Of a stretch of 64,000 bases of DNA, positions 22,955 through 34,311 are shown piece by piece. The stretch covers positions 1-64,000 of the forward strand of contig JADPYG010000003.1 in NCBI GenBank assembly GCA_017654735.1, in the 5' to 3' direction. This DNA is from Vishniacozyma victoriae. Taxonomy: Eukaryota > Basidiomycota > Tremellomycetes > Tremellales > Bulleribasidiaceae. The translations under genes and the position numbers were made by a program. Within the stretch, counting starts at the first letter, position 1, and each line of letters opens with the position of its first letter. The notes beneath the pieces are model-generated. The model saw only the letters and a list, made by a program, of their open reading frames with translations. It was not told the DNA's origin and ran no database searches.

Positions 22955-23344
22955 CTAGCTCGATGGTCCACTCACCGGCTCCCAGCACCACCCCTTCCGC
23001 TTCTCATCTGTCACCTGGGACCGGTCTGCACGCGGCTCACGGATGGGTGTCGATCCGGGGGCACTGGTATTGGTCGTCAAGACGACCGGTCCCGGCTTGG
23101 CTGTGGTAGACGGACCCTGCCTTATAGTTCGACGAAGGGGGCTTACATCTCTAGCGTCAGGGCCATATCGAGGTCCTGATACCACGGAAGTGGATGGTGA
23201 GTTTTTGCTTAGCCACTGGCTGACTCGGCACTTGTTGTCCAGTGTGGACGGTCGGGGCGTAGAGTGTGCTGGTCTCCTGGAATATTCATTCGTGGTAGCA
23301 GGCCCCACGAGTGTCGATGCTTCTGAAAGTCTCTTGGTTGACAT
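22955..23344 (-). CDS. Short orphan protein 2
   Basis: 129-residue ORF from ATG 23344 (MSTKRLSEASTLVGPATTNEY), rich in Ser, Pro, Arg and Thr, with no recognised domain. A good TATA box lies about 105 bp upstream. Near its end a GTGAGTGG sequence (about 22974) could be a splice donor, so the last residues may differ. An antisense ORF (23043-23378 plus) overlaps it. Confidence 0.45.
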   Translation of the reverse strand: MSTKRLSEASTLVGPATTNEYSRRPAHSTPRPSTLDNKCRVSQWLSKNSPSTSVVSGPRYGPDARDVSPLRRTIRQGPSTTAKPGPVVLTTNTSAPGSTPIREPRADRSQVTDEKRKGWCWEPVSGPSS

Positions 23345-23447
23345 AATGAAGGTTAAATATCGTGATAGTGGTGTGTAATGTTTGTTTGTGTTGTGACGGT
23401 GTGAGTATCGAGACGGCGATGTAAGTAGGATCAGCAGATTCGCAGGC

Positions 23448-23455
23448 CTTTTATA
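23448..23455 (-). promoter_or_regulatory. TATA box upstream of orphan gene 2
   Basis: Minus-strand TATAAAAG within ATATAAAAGG, about 105 bp from the start codon at 23344. It supports transcription on the minus strand. Confidence 0.45.
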
Positions 23456-23624
23456 TGTACATGGTACCGGCCAGGTCGGCTCCCGAATGATACAAAGGAC
23501 ATCCAGAGGTGACCGCGCACTATGTCACGCAGTGAAAGGAGATAAGAAGCCCTCTCCATCTTTCTCTCCAGGGAACAATCTTGCTTCCCGCAGCTCCCGC
23601 TCACTCTCCCGCAGCCACTGCGCG

Positions 23625-26600
23625 CTACCTCTTCTTTGGAGCTTTCCCCGGAGCCTTCCTCCCCACATTCTTCCCACCCGTAACCTTCCTCGCAACCCCC
23701 TTCCCCCCAGTAGTCCGCTTCGCAGGAGCCTTACCCGAGGTCGTAGGTCGATCCGTACTCTTACTCCCCACCCTAGGTCTCTTTGTCGGAGGCTGCACTT
23801 CTTCAGCGTCTGAGTCGGACGAGGAATTGAGGTCGATGGCATCTTTGGTCGAACTTCCCGTCTTGAGATTCGTCGAGCGAGCTGCAGCTCGTTGAGGTCG
23901 ATTTGCTGGAGTGATTGCTGGGACAGACGGGCTGGATTTGAGATCGGTAAGTGGAGTCGAGGTGATTTCTTCATGTTCGTCGTCGGAAGAAGCGGCACGA
24001 TGGTGATAGACTGGCTGTTTGAAAAGGAGAGTTGAAATTTGTTTAGCAATCAGAGGTTCACCAGCCATACCATCGCCTAGATTTCTCTCTGCCACTGACG
24101 TCTCGTATCCTTCTTCCTGAAGCTGAGGAATCGGGTCACGCTTGAGCTGGGGCTTGAAGAGCGTAATGGGTATAGAGGCGGTATCGCGAATAGGTCGAGA
24201 CGAGAGGAATTGGTTCACATGTTTGAGGGATTTGGTAAAAGGTGCGAGCTGTTCTAGGAATTCCCATGGTCGATCGTCGAGTGGAGTGATATCCGAGTCG
24301 GTCTTGAGCGCGATAGGTCGCCGGATGGGTGATGTCTGCGGCAGACAAAAGGCCAAGGATGGGTATCGATCGAACGCGGCCTGGACAGGAGCAGAGGATA
24401 GCTCAGACAAGAATGCAGCATGTAACGCTGGGCGAGATTGCGGCGGTGCAGCTGTCATCAGCACAGTCAATGGGTAGGCGTCATGGTTTAGACGTACAAT
24501 CAACAATGAAGGCTAGCAGATCCAGTAGCCCAGATACAGACGCACCGACGGGCATAACCTTTCGTCAGCTATATACAACAAGTAGACTCACTGAAACAAC
24601 GCGTAAGAACGAGGTGGAGAGCTTGCTAAAATCAGCCCGTGGAGTCGTGAGCATATTCGCTTCCGACCGCCCTAACCCCAGTGTAAACTTCAACAACTTG
24701 AGCACGACGCGAAGGAGTGATCCCGCCTGAGGCGGCTCCGACAAGATCGGTACCTCTTCGTCTGACAACTGCCGTTCGACAGACTGTAGCGCGACGGAGA
24801 TAACGTCAAGGAGGCGATGTCGAGCACCAGTAGCTCCATTGCCTAGGTCGATCGATTCGGGCGCACCGGTTGAAGAAGTGATAATGCGTAAGACCAGATC
24901 CATCATTTTATCGGTTGCCTCTAGTTGGTGTTGAGATTCGGCACCGAGCATCTGGCCGAGTAGATTGGATAGGCGGGAAAACCCAGAGGAAATGATCTAT
25001 CATCAGCACAACCCAAGTACCCAAACGCACCTCTTGAATAACCACAGGTTCGATCCCTCTAAACGCCTCGCACAGTAGATCCGCATCATCAGCAGAAGTA
25101 TCCCTCTCTAAACTCTGCCTAACCAGCAGCGCCAACGTCTCTTTCGCCTCTCCAGGCCGATCATTCGTTTCAATCCGCCCAGCCAGAGTCTTGAATTCGA
25201 CTCGTAGTCCAAGCACAATCCCAGTCCATCTCCACGCACTGAACCTTGAAGCCGAGTCGATGGGGAGCAAGGGAGGAGTCTTGTTGTCGCTGGGAGGAGT
25301 TTCCGACATGATGAGTTTCAACGTATCGACCATGCCAGTTTCGAGGTCGAGAGAGGGTTTACTCCATTCACTCGAGAGGAATGCGTCTTTGAGCAGGTGC
25401 AAGTGTCGGAATGCGGCAGTCTTAAATTCTGCAGTGCCCGCCAAAGAGTTGAGCAGGATCGAGATGTGCTCGTTTGCCGAGATCGAAGGCGAGTATTGCA
25501 GCACGACAAGAAAGGGGAGATGTCGAACTAGGGAAGGGACATTTGTATCGTAGAAGACTCGAGCTCTGGAGCTGCGGAGAACGAACGCTTCTTCCAGATT
25601 GGCAGGGGGTAATTGTGTATGAGGACCAGTGGTTATCAAGAGTTGATGCGCCATCAGAACCGAGTTTTCGACGGCCGCCTGGGTCTTAGACGACTGGCGT
25701 GCTTTGGAGACCAAACATGCACTCGAGGCAAGTTGCCAGATTGGGAAAGCGAGTTTCTCCAATATTGTGCAAGACGAGATCCGACGGGTAGTGACCAGCT
25801 GTAGGAGTATAGCGACAAGAGGCGAGTGTCGATGTCCCAGCAAATCCACCTTGGCGACAGGCGTCAAAGTATCCAGCCACCTAGCCACCGTGCCATCCAA
25901 GTCGTTGTCCCTGCTTTCCACCACAGCGATATGGGCGAGTACGGTATCGATCAATGCGGCAGGCTCCTTGAATGACTGATCAAACAGGATAGCCTTGACA
26001 ACTGTTGCCCACCAGAGATCTCCCCATGTCGAATACGGACCATGGCGTTTAAATAGTTTGTCACCGAGTGCCGCAGCTTGTTCCGGGTTCTTGAGCTTGA
26101 TGGCCTGTTCCACAGCTGGCATACTGATACTAGCGTCCGCCTGTCCAGTCGAGTTCTCGATAGACTATCATGAGCACGACCCCAGATCAAAGACTCACCT
26201 CTCGGATCTTTTGGCTTGCAGCCTTCAGTTCCTTCTTTTCCACCTTCGATAATCTCCCCTTCATCTCTAATTCCGTCAACAGCCCCACGATCCTTCGATG
26301 CAGATCTCCGACCTCCAGCCCATGCAGACGCTCCATCAAAACATCCACGATCCTCGACCAACGATCATTCGCAGTCCAGCAATCCGCTTCCCGCGTGACA
26401 GTATCCATCGCCATCAAGACCACTTCGGGATTGGTAGCCTGCTTGATCGCCGCCAGCATTAGATCGGCAGTGGTGGAAAGTCCATAGCATTGTCGAAAGA
26501 CTTGAAGTAGCCGGCCAAAGGTGGATGGGTCCATGGCCGGTATTTTGCCTTTGGCCGTCAAGTGCTCGACGCAACGTGGGAATAGCCAGAAACGGGCTTG

Positions 26601-29002
26601 GAGAAACATGTATCGATTGAGGGAAGGGGCGGTCTTGAGCTGATGATCGAGGGATGCGCGGAGGGTGAAGCTTCTCTTGTATCGTTCTGCCGTTAGTACA
26701 AGAAGTGTTTGAAGGACGTACTGTAGCCAAAGATCTCTGGAACATATTCATGAACCTCCTCCTTGAACGCTTCCAGATGCTCCTGTTCTTCCCTCTCGTC
26801 TCTCTCGCACAATTCCCAGTCATCCCCACTCAATGCCATTCTTCTTTGGTACATTAAATCCTTTCCCTTGACAAAGATTGGCAATGCCCTTAGAATGCCT
26901 AAATGATGCGAGTGACCATTACACCTAGCAGTCTTGCCCTGTGCAATCAATGTCCGGATGTATCGACCATATGAAAAGAGCCCAGATCGAGTGAGTTCGC
27001 CAAGGGTGATACCGATACCGAGGACATTCGAAGAGTTCCGTGCCGATGCAGATGTATCGAGCCAATTGTACATGGCCGGAAAGACGTCGATATCAACCTC
27101 GTGTTTTCCTTTGGCCAAATGAGCCGTTCGTTCGTCGTGCCATAGTTTCAAGAGTGTACAGATGGCATAAGGTCGATGTGCACCTAGCGTAAACAGGCTC
27201 ATGGCCCAGGCGAGGAGGATGTTTAGCTTTTCCTGAAATCGCTCTTGGTCGAGGGTAGCGCTTGTGGGAGAGGCGGATCCGTCAAAGAACGATTTACAGA
27301 GATCCGACATGTTGGTATCAGACGACATTGAATCTAGTTTCTGGATCTCCTGCATTTGAAGTCGTCTCGGACTGGAAGTGTCGTTGGAAAAGCTGGGCAC
27401 GAACAAGAGAGCGGTATTGCGTTTATCGTAGTCGTCGAGGGGGATTTTCGTGTCGTATAGGATAGAACGGAGGATGGCCGAGTGGGATCGCCATGTCGAG
27501 GGACTCAGGAGGACTTCAGGCTGGGATTCGACAATGCACTGCCGTCAGCGATGCTTAGACTACGACTTACGTTTATCAAGCTACATAGCGCCGAGTCCAC
27601 CTTCTTTAGCGAATCCTTGAAAGGGGATAATCGGATCTAGCGTCAGACAAATCTCGCCAGGGACTCGATCAGCTTTGTTCACGCAGTGACTCACCTCTTG
27701 AAGCTTCTCACAAGCGCCCCTGACGCAGATCCGTCCATTCACGACATGCCTGGTCATGTCCGGGACATAGCTGCCGATAAGTTGGACGATAAACCCGACC
27801 TGCGCGAGATTGGCAACGAGGAGATGATCCGCCAGCCATGTCGTGAGCAGCCTTGTCGAGATCAAGTACCGCGCGTGCAATTCACGAAGAAGAGATGTAC
27901 TAACTGTAAGCGACGTCGACAACTAAACTCACGTGTAATCCCACTTGGCCAGCCACCTTGCTCTCGCCTTTTCATCCCCTAATATACCCACTGGCGCTTT
28001 CGGAGGTGGCGCACCAGGTTTTGCTGGACCTTTATTGACTGCCGGAAGAGCCATTTGAACCAGCTGAACCCTCATCCAGGATGTGAAGATGTTTGTGAAT
28101 TCCTGGGTATACCACGCGTTACTCGACACGCTCACTGGCGGGGCGACCGCGGTTGTGTTGTTTGAGGAAGGTGTAGCTGGGAGTGGGCTGGCTGATACCC
28201 CTTGAGTAGGTTGAATACGAGTTCTATGCGCAGTAATCTCGTTGGCTCCAAGGACCCGGATGAACCATATAGCTCTATCTATCGGGATGGGGTCGGCTGG
28301 GGGTCGAATTTGCCCTGGAATAGGGCGTGCGGTAGAGGTGATGGGCGAGAACATTGAGTCGAGCAGCTCCACACCCTTGAATCCATGTGGTACAGGGTTC
28401 CGCATGAGTCGGTGGAGTGGGACCAAAGGGTTGGAGAGGTCAGATAAGAATTGATGGCGTTTCGTATCGTTATACGTTACTCGTACTGGTATACGGAATG
28501 CTCGTTCCCTATGGTCAGCATTGACTGGGAATATGAACGTACCCGATGGTAGGCATCATTCCCTCCCTCTTTGCTGCAATTTCCTCTCCGAGCTGATTCA
28601 ACCTCTCCAAACCCCCATTCATCAGGTGGGCGTGAATCGGTCCGTGCATTGAGAAGCTCTCGGCCTGTCATCAGAATAGTCTGCGAGTAGACGTACAGTA
28701 GGAGCGACATATGGCTTGGCCGTGAACCCCTTCGTGACATTCTCCTCGGTCAACACATCCTCAGGCTGGTTGAACCCAGGTCGAGAGGGGTAGAAGTCGG
28801 GGTAGCCTACGTGTTAGTCGAATCTGTATTTAATCTGGTTGGACGTACCGAGATCCGCCCTTGAGTTGAAAGGTGTTCTCCATTCCGGAGGCCCAAAGTC
28901 CTCGACTTCAATATCAGGAAGGAGAGCACTCTTGCCTCCACGAGATATAGACCCCCTGAGCCGCGCCGGGGGTTGGGTTGGGAACCGTTGACCGGACGGC
29001 AT
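23625..29002 (-). CDS. MED12: Mediator kinase-module subunit Med12 (Srb8)
   Basis: Large subunit of the Cdk8 module that activates Cdk8/cyclin C and controls Mediator binding to RNA polymerase II. Starts MPSGQRFPTQPPARLRGSIS at 29002. N-terminal Med12 features are VEDFGPPEWRTPF, YPDFYPSRPGFNQPEDVLTEENV and GFTAKPYV. The Med12 domain continues with KRHQFLSDLSNPLVPLHRLMRNPVPHGFKGVELLD, IPIDRAIWFIRVLGANEI and WTREFTNIF-like helices. The middle LCEWL-type region contains LHARYLISTRLLTTWLADHLLVANLAQVGFIVQLIGSY. The rest is helical and weakly conserved. The C-terminus is unusual: after an acidic Ser run (SSSDSDAEE) comes a lysine-rich tail of repeated TGGK-x-V-x-RK units. About ten short introns. 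Roughly 1,600 residues, normal for fungal Med12. Confidence 0.88.
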
Positions 29003-29331
29003 TGCTGCGTGGTAGGTCTCTCTACAGTAGGAGGATGTAGATCACTGATTGGGTCTATGTATAGGATTAAACATGGCTAGAGAAAGCTTAGATGTAGAGT
29101 AGAGTAATTTGTGTGAATGATACAAGAAGAGGGAACAGAGTTGTGTCATGTGGGGAGGAATGGAGAAGGGAGAGTCGCCGGGAATTACTCCGATTCAACC
29201 TCCTTCTTACCTTCCTACCTTTCTACACACAACATCCTCAATAGAGGCTCAAACCGGCCTAGAACACTCGACTCGCTACAAGCCCACACATCCATTCGGT
29301 TCGAGAAGGAGAACTCGCCCCGGAAAACGCA
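29003..29331. other. Divergent promoter region MED12/MIM2-like
   Basis: 329 bp between divergent start codons. The short ORF at 29117-29425 runs through it and into the next gene in another frame and is not supported. Confidence 0.5.
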
Positions 29332-29631
29332 ATGCCAATCCCCTACCCCCGTCAAGAATCCTTGTCGTCGTCATCATCCGCATCATCTGAATCTTCTTTC
29401 GATGAAGACGAGGAACGTGCATTAATTCAGGAAGAATGGGAGGAGTCATTAAGGCAGATGGAGGTGGTCATGTCGATTATCATCATGCCATTCTTTGGGA
29501 AATGGTTTGGAAGGCAATGGGCTTATTGGGGTATGTCCTCCGTCTCTCTTTTTGTAATTGTACTGATGATAGCGTTTGGAAGGTATCAAAGGGTTGGTGG
29601 ATTGACCAAGGCTTTCTTTGGGCTTGCATAG
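29332..29631 (+). CDS. MIM2: Mim2-like mitochondrial outer-membrane insertion factor
   Basis: Exons 29332-29530 and 29573-29631 encode 85 residues. The N-terminus is Ser-rich and acidic (SSSSSASSESSFDEDEERALIQEEWEESLRQ), followed by one transmembrane segment (VVMSIIIMPFFGKWFG) and a positively charged short tail (RQWAYWAFGRYQRVGGLTKAFFGLA). An acidic soluble N-terminus, an EWEESL helix and a single central helix with a GKW(F/L)GR motif fit fungal Mim2. Mim2 works with Mim1 in the MIM complex to insert alpha-helical outer-membrane proteins. Intron ends ACTGATGATAG. The family call is by pattern and could be wrong; the small tail-anchored-type topology is clear. Confidence 0.6.
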   Translation: MPIPYPRQESLSSSSSASSESSFDEDEERALIQEEWEESLRQMEVVMSIIIMPFFGKWFGRQWAYWGMSSVSLFVIVLMIAFGRYQRVGGLTKAFFGLA

Positions 29632-29702
29632 GAGTTGATGAGATCACTATGAAATGTAGGTTCTACAAGGTTCCCGTTACGAATATACTAATTCAACAGG
29701 TA

Positions 29703-31565
29703 CTACCTTCTAGCATGTATTCGTCTAATCAATGCTGTCAAAGCTCCCGTCGTCGGACGAAATTTGTACCGCTTCATCTCTTCCAGTACCAGCTCTGCCT
29801 CTCTCCATCTTCCTTTTAATACCATGGGTTCGAGGAGGATATAATAAGTATCACCATTTGGTTCTACCCCATCCTCAATCATCCGCTTAAACACTTTGAA
29901 CGGCCAACTTGCTCCTCCCACCTCTTCCTTGGTGTTTCCTCCTTCCCTCAAGATGATATTGTACGCGACCCTATTGGCCCTGATCCCATATCGCTTCATC
30001 CTCTCGATCGTCTCCCAGGCATCTCGGTCCCATCCCCCTCGAAAGTACCCAGCGATCAAAGAGGTCCAGGCTTGGATAGTGATCTTCATATTGGTCCTCT
30101 TCATTCGAGCTAGCATCTGTTCGGCACTTTTCAATCCGGATTGCGAGCCTGACTTGGAGAGATCGGCAATCAACATGGAGCAGAGCTGTTCATTGGGTTC
30201 AAGGCCTTGGGAAGACATTTGAGCGAGGACGGATCGGGCCATTTCGATCTGTCGTGCTCGGAGTAAGCCCTGGACAAGGGTCGTGTAGGTGATGACGTCG
30301 GGTTTGAGCTTCATCTGACCAGCTAAAGAGAATAAAGAAGTCATGGCGGGAACGTCCGACATTCGGGCGTGGTGTCTCAGGATGGTATTGACCGTGATGA
30401 TATTGGCCGGCGTCGTGGATCCAGGTTGGCATGCTCGTTCGAATTCGGCCAGAGCGTAAGGTGGACCTGTATTCCGTACAATCAACGCGGAAGAGAGCAT
30501 CAGATTGAAGGCGTTCATGGGCGGCCATTGCGTATGCCCCTCTTTCAATTTCTTGTCGTCCACCAATTCCTGCCATGCCAATTGTAACCGCTCCAAATCT
30601 CCAGCCCGTCCCATTCCTTCCATAAAGATCATGTATGACCTGACATCCTTGATTGTCCCTTGCTTGGTAGCAGTCCTCCATAGACTCCCAATCTGGCTCG
30701 TCTGAACGCTTGACCTTGCGAAATCCGATAATCCAATTTCCTGCTCGTCCAGCTGTCCTTCATCTAGATTGGCCCGTTCCGCAAGAATCACATTAAAGAC
30801 ATTCGTAGGCATGGGCGTAGGGATGGTAGACATCATCTCCTGTATTGTATCGGGTAAGATAGTCGTTCGGTATCGTCTCTCGCATCGTAGGCATGCTGAA
30901 AGGATTTTCGCAAATATTTCGCTTTTTGCCTTTTCGTTTTCCGTAGGGTCGAGTAGACGAGATTTATATTCATCCCACATTCTCGATAGCTTCTCCGCCT
31001 CGCCATGATTGACTGAATGCTTGAGCAGGCTCGATAAGCGGGGTATATCGATTCGCTCCAGTTTCTCGTTGCGGCGGAGCTCATTGAGTTGCTCGGTATC
31101 CATGAACCCGCGCATGTTCTTCCTTATAAACATGGCAATGTCGTTAAACAGTGGCCACTGGTATACATCCGTCGACTCGACCAATTTCTTGCCAGCCTTG
31201 GACCGAAGTATGACTAGAGCAGCAGCTAATGGGACCGGTAGTTCTTTGGTGTCGTAGCCAGATTGACCGAGGCCGGACTCGAATTCGGCGCATTTCTCCG
31301 CAGCCTCACCAGGAGAGGAGGTAGCAGGTCGAACGAATGATAGTAGAGCGTCTGCGTCGGTTGTAGGAGGGCCATTGGACGAGGAAGGGGGATGTAGCAA
31401 GGCTCGAAGTTCGCTCGAGAGCTCCTGTCGTCAGTCTAGCTCCGGGACTGGACTTACTGGAGCTTGTTGCCTACTGCCTGAGCTTGTGAATCCTCTCGAC
31501 AGTACTAATGCTCGTCTGGCAACTTTCCCAGAGAGCCTGACGGCCTGCCTTCCTATACTCGCCAT
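29703..31565 (-). CDS. Mitochondrial pentatricopeptide repeat protein
   Basis: Exons 31565-31458 and 31424-29703 encode 609 residues. The first 36 residues (MASIGRQAVRLSGKVARRALVLSRGF) are Arg-rich, amphipathic and acid-free, a mitochondrial presequence. The C-terminal half has about five or six PPR units, for example VNTILRHHARMSDVPAMTSLF, PDVITYTTLVQGLLRARQIEMA, EPNEQLCSMLIADLSKSG, TIQAWTSLIAGYFRGGWDRDA, RVAYNIILREGG and DTYYILLEPMVLKGRWREAE. PPR proteins bind organellar RNA and act in processing, stability or translation. The RNA target is unknown. It is convergent with the Mim2-like gene and divergent from MFAP1 (137 bp). Confidence 0.85.
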
Positions 31566-31702
31566 ACTATGCCTTTTGACCTAGATAGAGGAGGACATTT
31601 CGATATTTCAGCGATACCCAGGTACAGCTTACGTAAACAGATTCTTGGTAGAGTATAAACCACCCTCAACCTCTATTACAACCTATTCAACCTACATCCA
31701 AC

Positions 31703-33385
31703 ATGCCAGCGGCCGCCCCACGCCCGCCGAAACCCTCAAAGACAAGGTACTTCAAGGGCAAAGGTCCCGAGGTCCGAGATTCCGATTCTGATTCGGAGAA
31801 TGAGGCGCCAGAACCAGTAGTAGTGAAAAGGGACGAGAATTATGTTGCTGGAGGTGCTGGACGATTAATCACGAATAAAGATGTTCAGAAAGGGTTGAAG
31901 GGCGGGGTGAAGATGAGCTTGGCGGATGTACAGATTGGTGGACCAAAAAAGGAGGAGGAGAGCGAGGAGGAGAGTGAAGAGGAAGAGGAGGAGGAAATCA
32001 AACCTAAGGCTAGATTGATAGAGCCTCCGGGGGATGAGGTGAGTTCTGTCCCGCCCGTGCGACAAGGAGGCTAATGTTAGTCGAGCGAGTACGAGACGGA
32101 CTCGGAGGAAGAGTCGGAAGAGGAAAAGAAGCCCGTCTTTCGGCCTGTCTTTGTAAAGAAGTGAGTTTGAGCTTTCGATTGACGCAAATGAAGAACTCGC
32201 TGACAGCAGGGACAAGAGGGGCAAGACGCAAGCTACAATAGCGGCTGAAGCGGAAGAAGCAGCTCGTCTGGAAGAAGAACTCCAAGCACAGCGTAAACTG
32301 GACAGTAAAGAACTAGCAGGAGAGACGATCCGTAGGGAACTAGCAGAAAGTATGTCCCCTTTCAAACCCAAGCTGACGATCCAGAGGAAGTAGGAACAGA
32401 GTTACAACCCGATGTGGACGATACAGATGGTCTAGATCCCGCTCTTGAATTTGATGAATGGCGTGCTCGTGAATTAGCAAGATTACTGCGCGACAAGAAA
32501 GCTCAAGCAGAGAGGGATGCGGAGCAGGAAGAGATCGAGAGAAGAAGGGCTCTTCCCGAAGAACAGAGGATGGCGGAGGATATGGCTTTTGCGGAGCAGA
32601 CGAGGGCGAGGGAAAAGGGACAGATGGGGTTCATGCAAAAGTACTATCATCGGGGTGTTTTCCATGCGGTAAGTCCTTTTCACTTTGAAGTGACCACGCT
32701 TATAATAGGGTGGGGATGCGGAAGAACTCCTCAACCGAGATTATACGGCCGCTACGGAGTCTGCGGTCGATATGTCGATGTTGCCAAAGGTCATGCAGGT
32801 CAAGAACTTCGGAAAGGTAAGTCATTCCTGCTTGTGTAGAGGAGTTATCGCCGGAACTGACAAAAGGCATCACGTACGAAATACACCCATCTCACCGACC
32901 AAGATACATCGTCAGGAGGATGGGGTAATGCAGCAAAACAACCCATGGGTGGACCTGGAACGATGGGAACAACAGAAACAGGATGTTGGAACTGCGGAGG
33001 TCCACATCAAAGGAAAGATTGTCCGAATAACGATATCAATGATCCAATGGCTATCGTCCCAGGCTACCAGGGCGGACAGGGGCAGGGGCAGGACAGGGGA
33101 TATGGCCAACAAGACAGAGGGCAGGGGAGCAGCTCTTTCGGAAGGGAGAGGGATCAATCGAGCTATGCACAGCAAGGAAAGGAGAGGCGTTTCAACGAGG
33201 AGAGACCAAGAGATGAGGGGTACGCTAGGAGACCAGAGGGACAGGAGAAAGAGGGGGATAGGAAGAGACATAGAAGTCGGAGTCCGCGTCGCGAGAGGGA
33301 TAGAGATGGGGATCGTCGGAGAGATGATCGCGAGCGCGATAGGGATCGTGATAGAGACCGTGATAGGAGAGACAGAAGGGATTAG
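31703..33385 (+). CDS. MFAP1: Spliceosomal protein MFAP1 with C-terminal zinc knuckle and RD tail
   Basis: MFAP1 is a B-complex-specific spliceosome protein that contacts Prp38. The N-terminus (TRYFKGKGPEVRDSDSDSENE) and long acidic stretches (EEESEEESEEEEEEE) match the family. The core reads DPALEFDEWRARELARLLRDKK, then QKYYHRGVFHA, LPKVMQVKNFGK and SRTKYTHLTDQDTSSGGWGNAAKQP. After this core most homologues end, but here the frame continues through a CCHC zinc knuckle (C-WN-C-GGPH-QRKD-C, 32984-33022) and a tail of Arg-Asp/Arg-Glu dipeptides (RERDRDGDRR and similar), as in SR-type splicing proteins. The core-to-knuckle junction is in one exon, so the fusion is not a splicing guess. About six introns. 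Confidence 0.88.
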
Positions 33386-33506
33386 ACTTGTCATATTATA
33401 CATACGCAATCAGTTCAGCGAGCATGTATCCATCCATTATAACCTTCCGCCATTTCTATTCATCCTATATCTGCGCTCCTGCTGCTGACCCTCTAATTCA
33501 AGGCCG

Positions 33507-34311
33507 TCATGCCGAGCTCTTCTCTGCCTGAGCTTCATTGTAGACTTTATCGTTGATTCCAGCTCGATTACGTGCGATCTAGGATCAGCGGTAGCCCATC
33601 TTTGCTCTTGCCCTACGGCCCTCTCCTTCCCCTAGTCCTGGGACTCGGAACAAGGAGACAAAGCAACGATCAAGAACGGAAAAGTGACTCACTTCGATAG
33701 CAAAGAATTGGACCCTAGTAACCAGGATGGTATTATCCTCAGCATACAACTTCTCCGCATCTTTCCTAATAAGTGTACCGAAGTTGTAATCGTTCACTGT
33801 TTTCTCATACTAACATTAGCTCGTTTCTCGTTCCTCGTCGAGAAGTTCAAACTAGCCTGTCGGCTCGGGACTCACTGGCATGATAAAAGCTCGCCATTTC
33901 TCTTTTCCTGCTTTTGATTTCATCCAATCTTCATCCAAATTACGTAGTGCGTCGTCGAATTTGAATTCTGGGAACTTTTCGAAAAGGTCGTTTACGATTT
34001 CATCGTCCATCCTGAATGTCAGTACTGTTTTCGGCCTCTCCAGTCCCTTGGCGGTCCGCCGTTCCATAAGAGCCCACTCGTCTTATAAAGAGGTAGAAGA
34101 GGGCTAGGAAGCAGCAAAACAGAAGGTAGGACATACTGTGTGAGCTTGATCTTTGATGGTGGTATGCCCGTAATCAATTTCTCATATGCCTAACCATCAG
34201 CACCCTCCCCTCCACTTAAAATGGACATACTTCAAGGTGTTCAACGGTCTTTACCGCGAATTGCATTTCAATCTCCTCGAAATTTCCTGCTGTCTCTGCG
34301 TCGAATGACAT
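33507..34311 (-). CDS. PBDC1: PBDC1 family protein (yeast Ypl225w/Chp1-like)
   Basis: Starts MSFDAETAGNFEEIEMQFAVKTVEHLE. It continues AYEKLITGIPPSKIKLT, MDDEIVNDLFEKFPEF, LDEDWMKSKAGKEKWRAFIM, YEKTVNDYNFGTLIR and ENTILVTRVQFFAIEIARNRAGIND, and ends AEKSSA. The KEKWR, DYNFGTLIR and RVQFFAIEIARNR blocks are the hallmark of the PBDC1/DUF757 family. The yeast member has been described as a co-translational chaperone for elongation factor eEF1A. At least four introns. The original name 'polysaccharide biosynthesis domain' is misleading. Confidence 0.88.
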
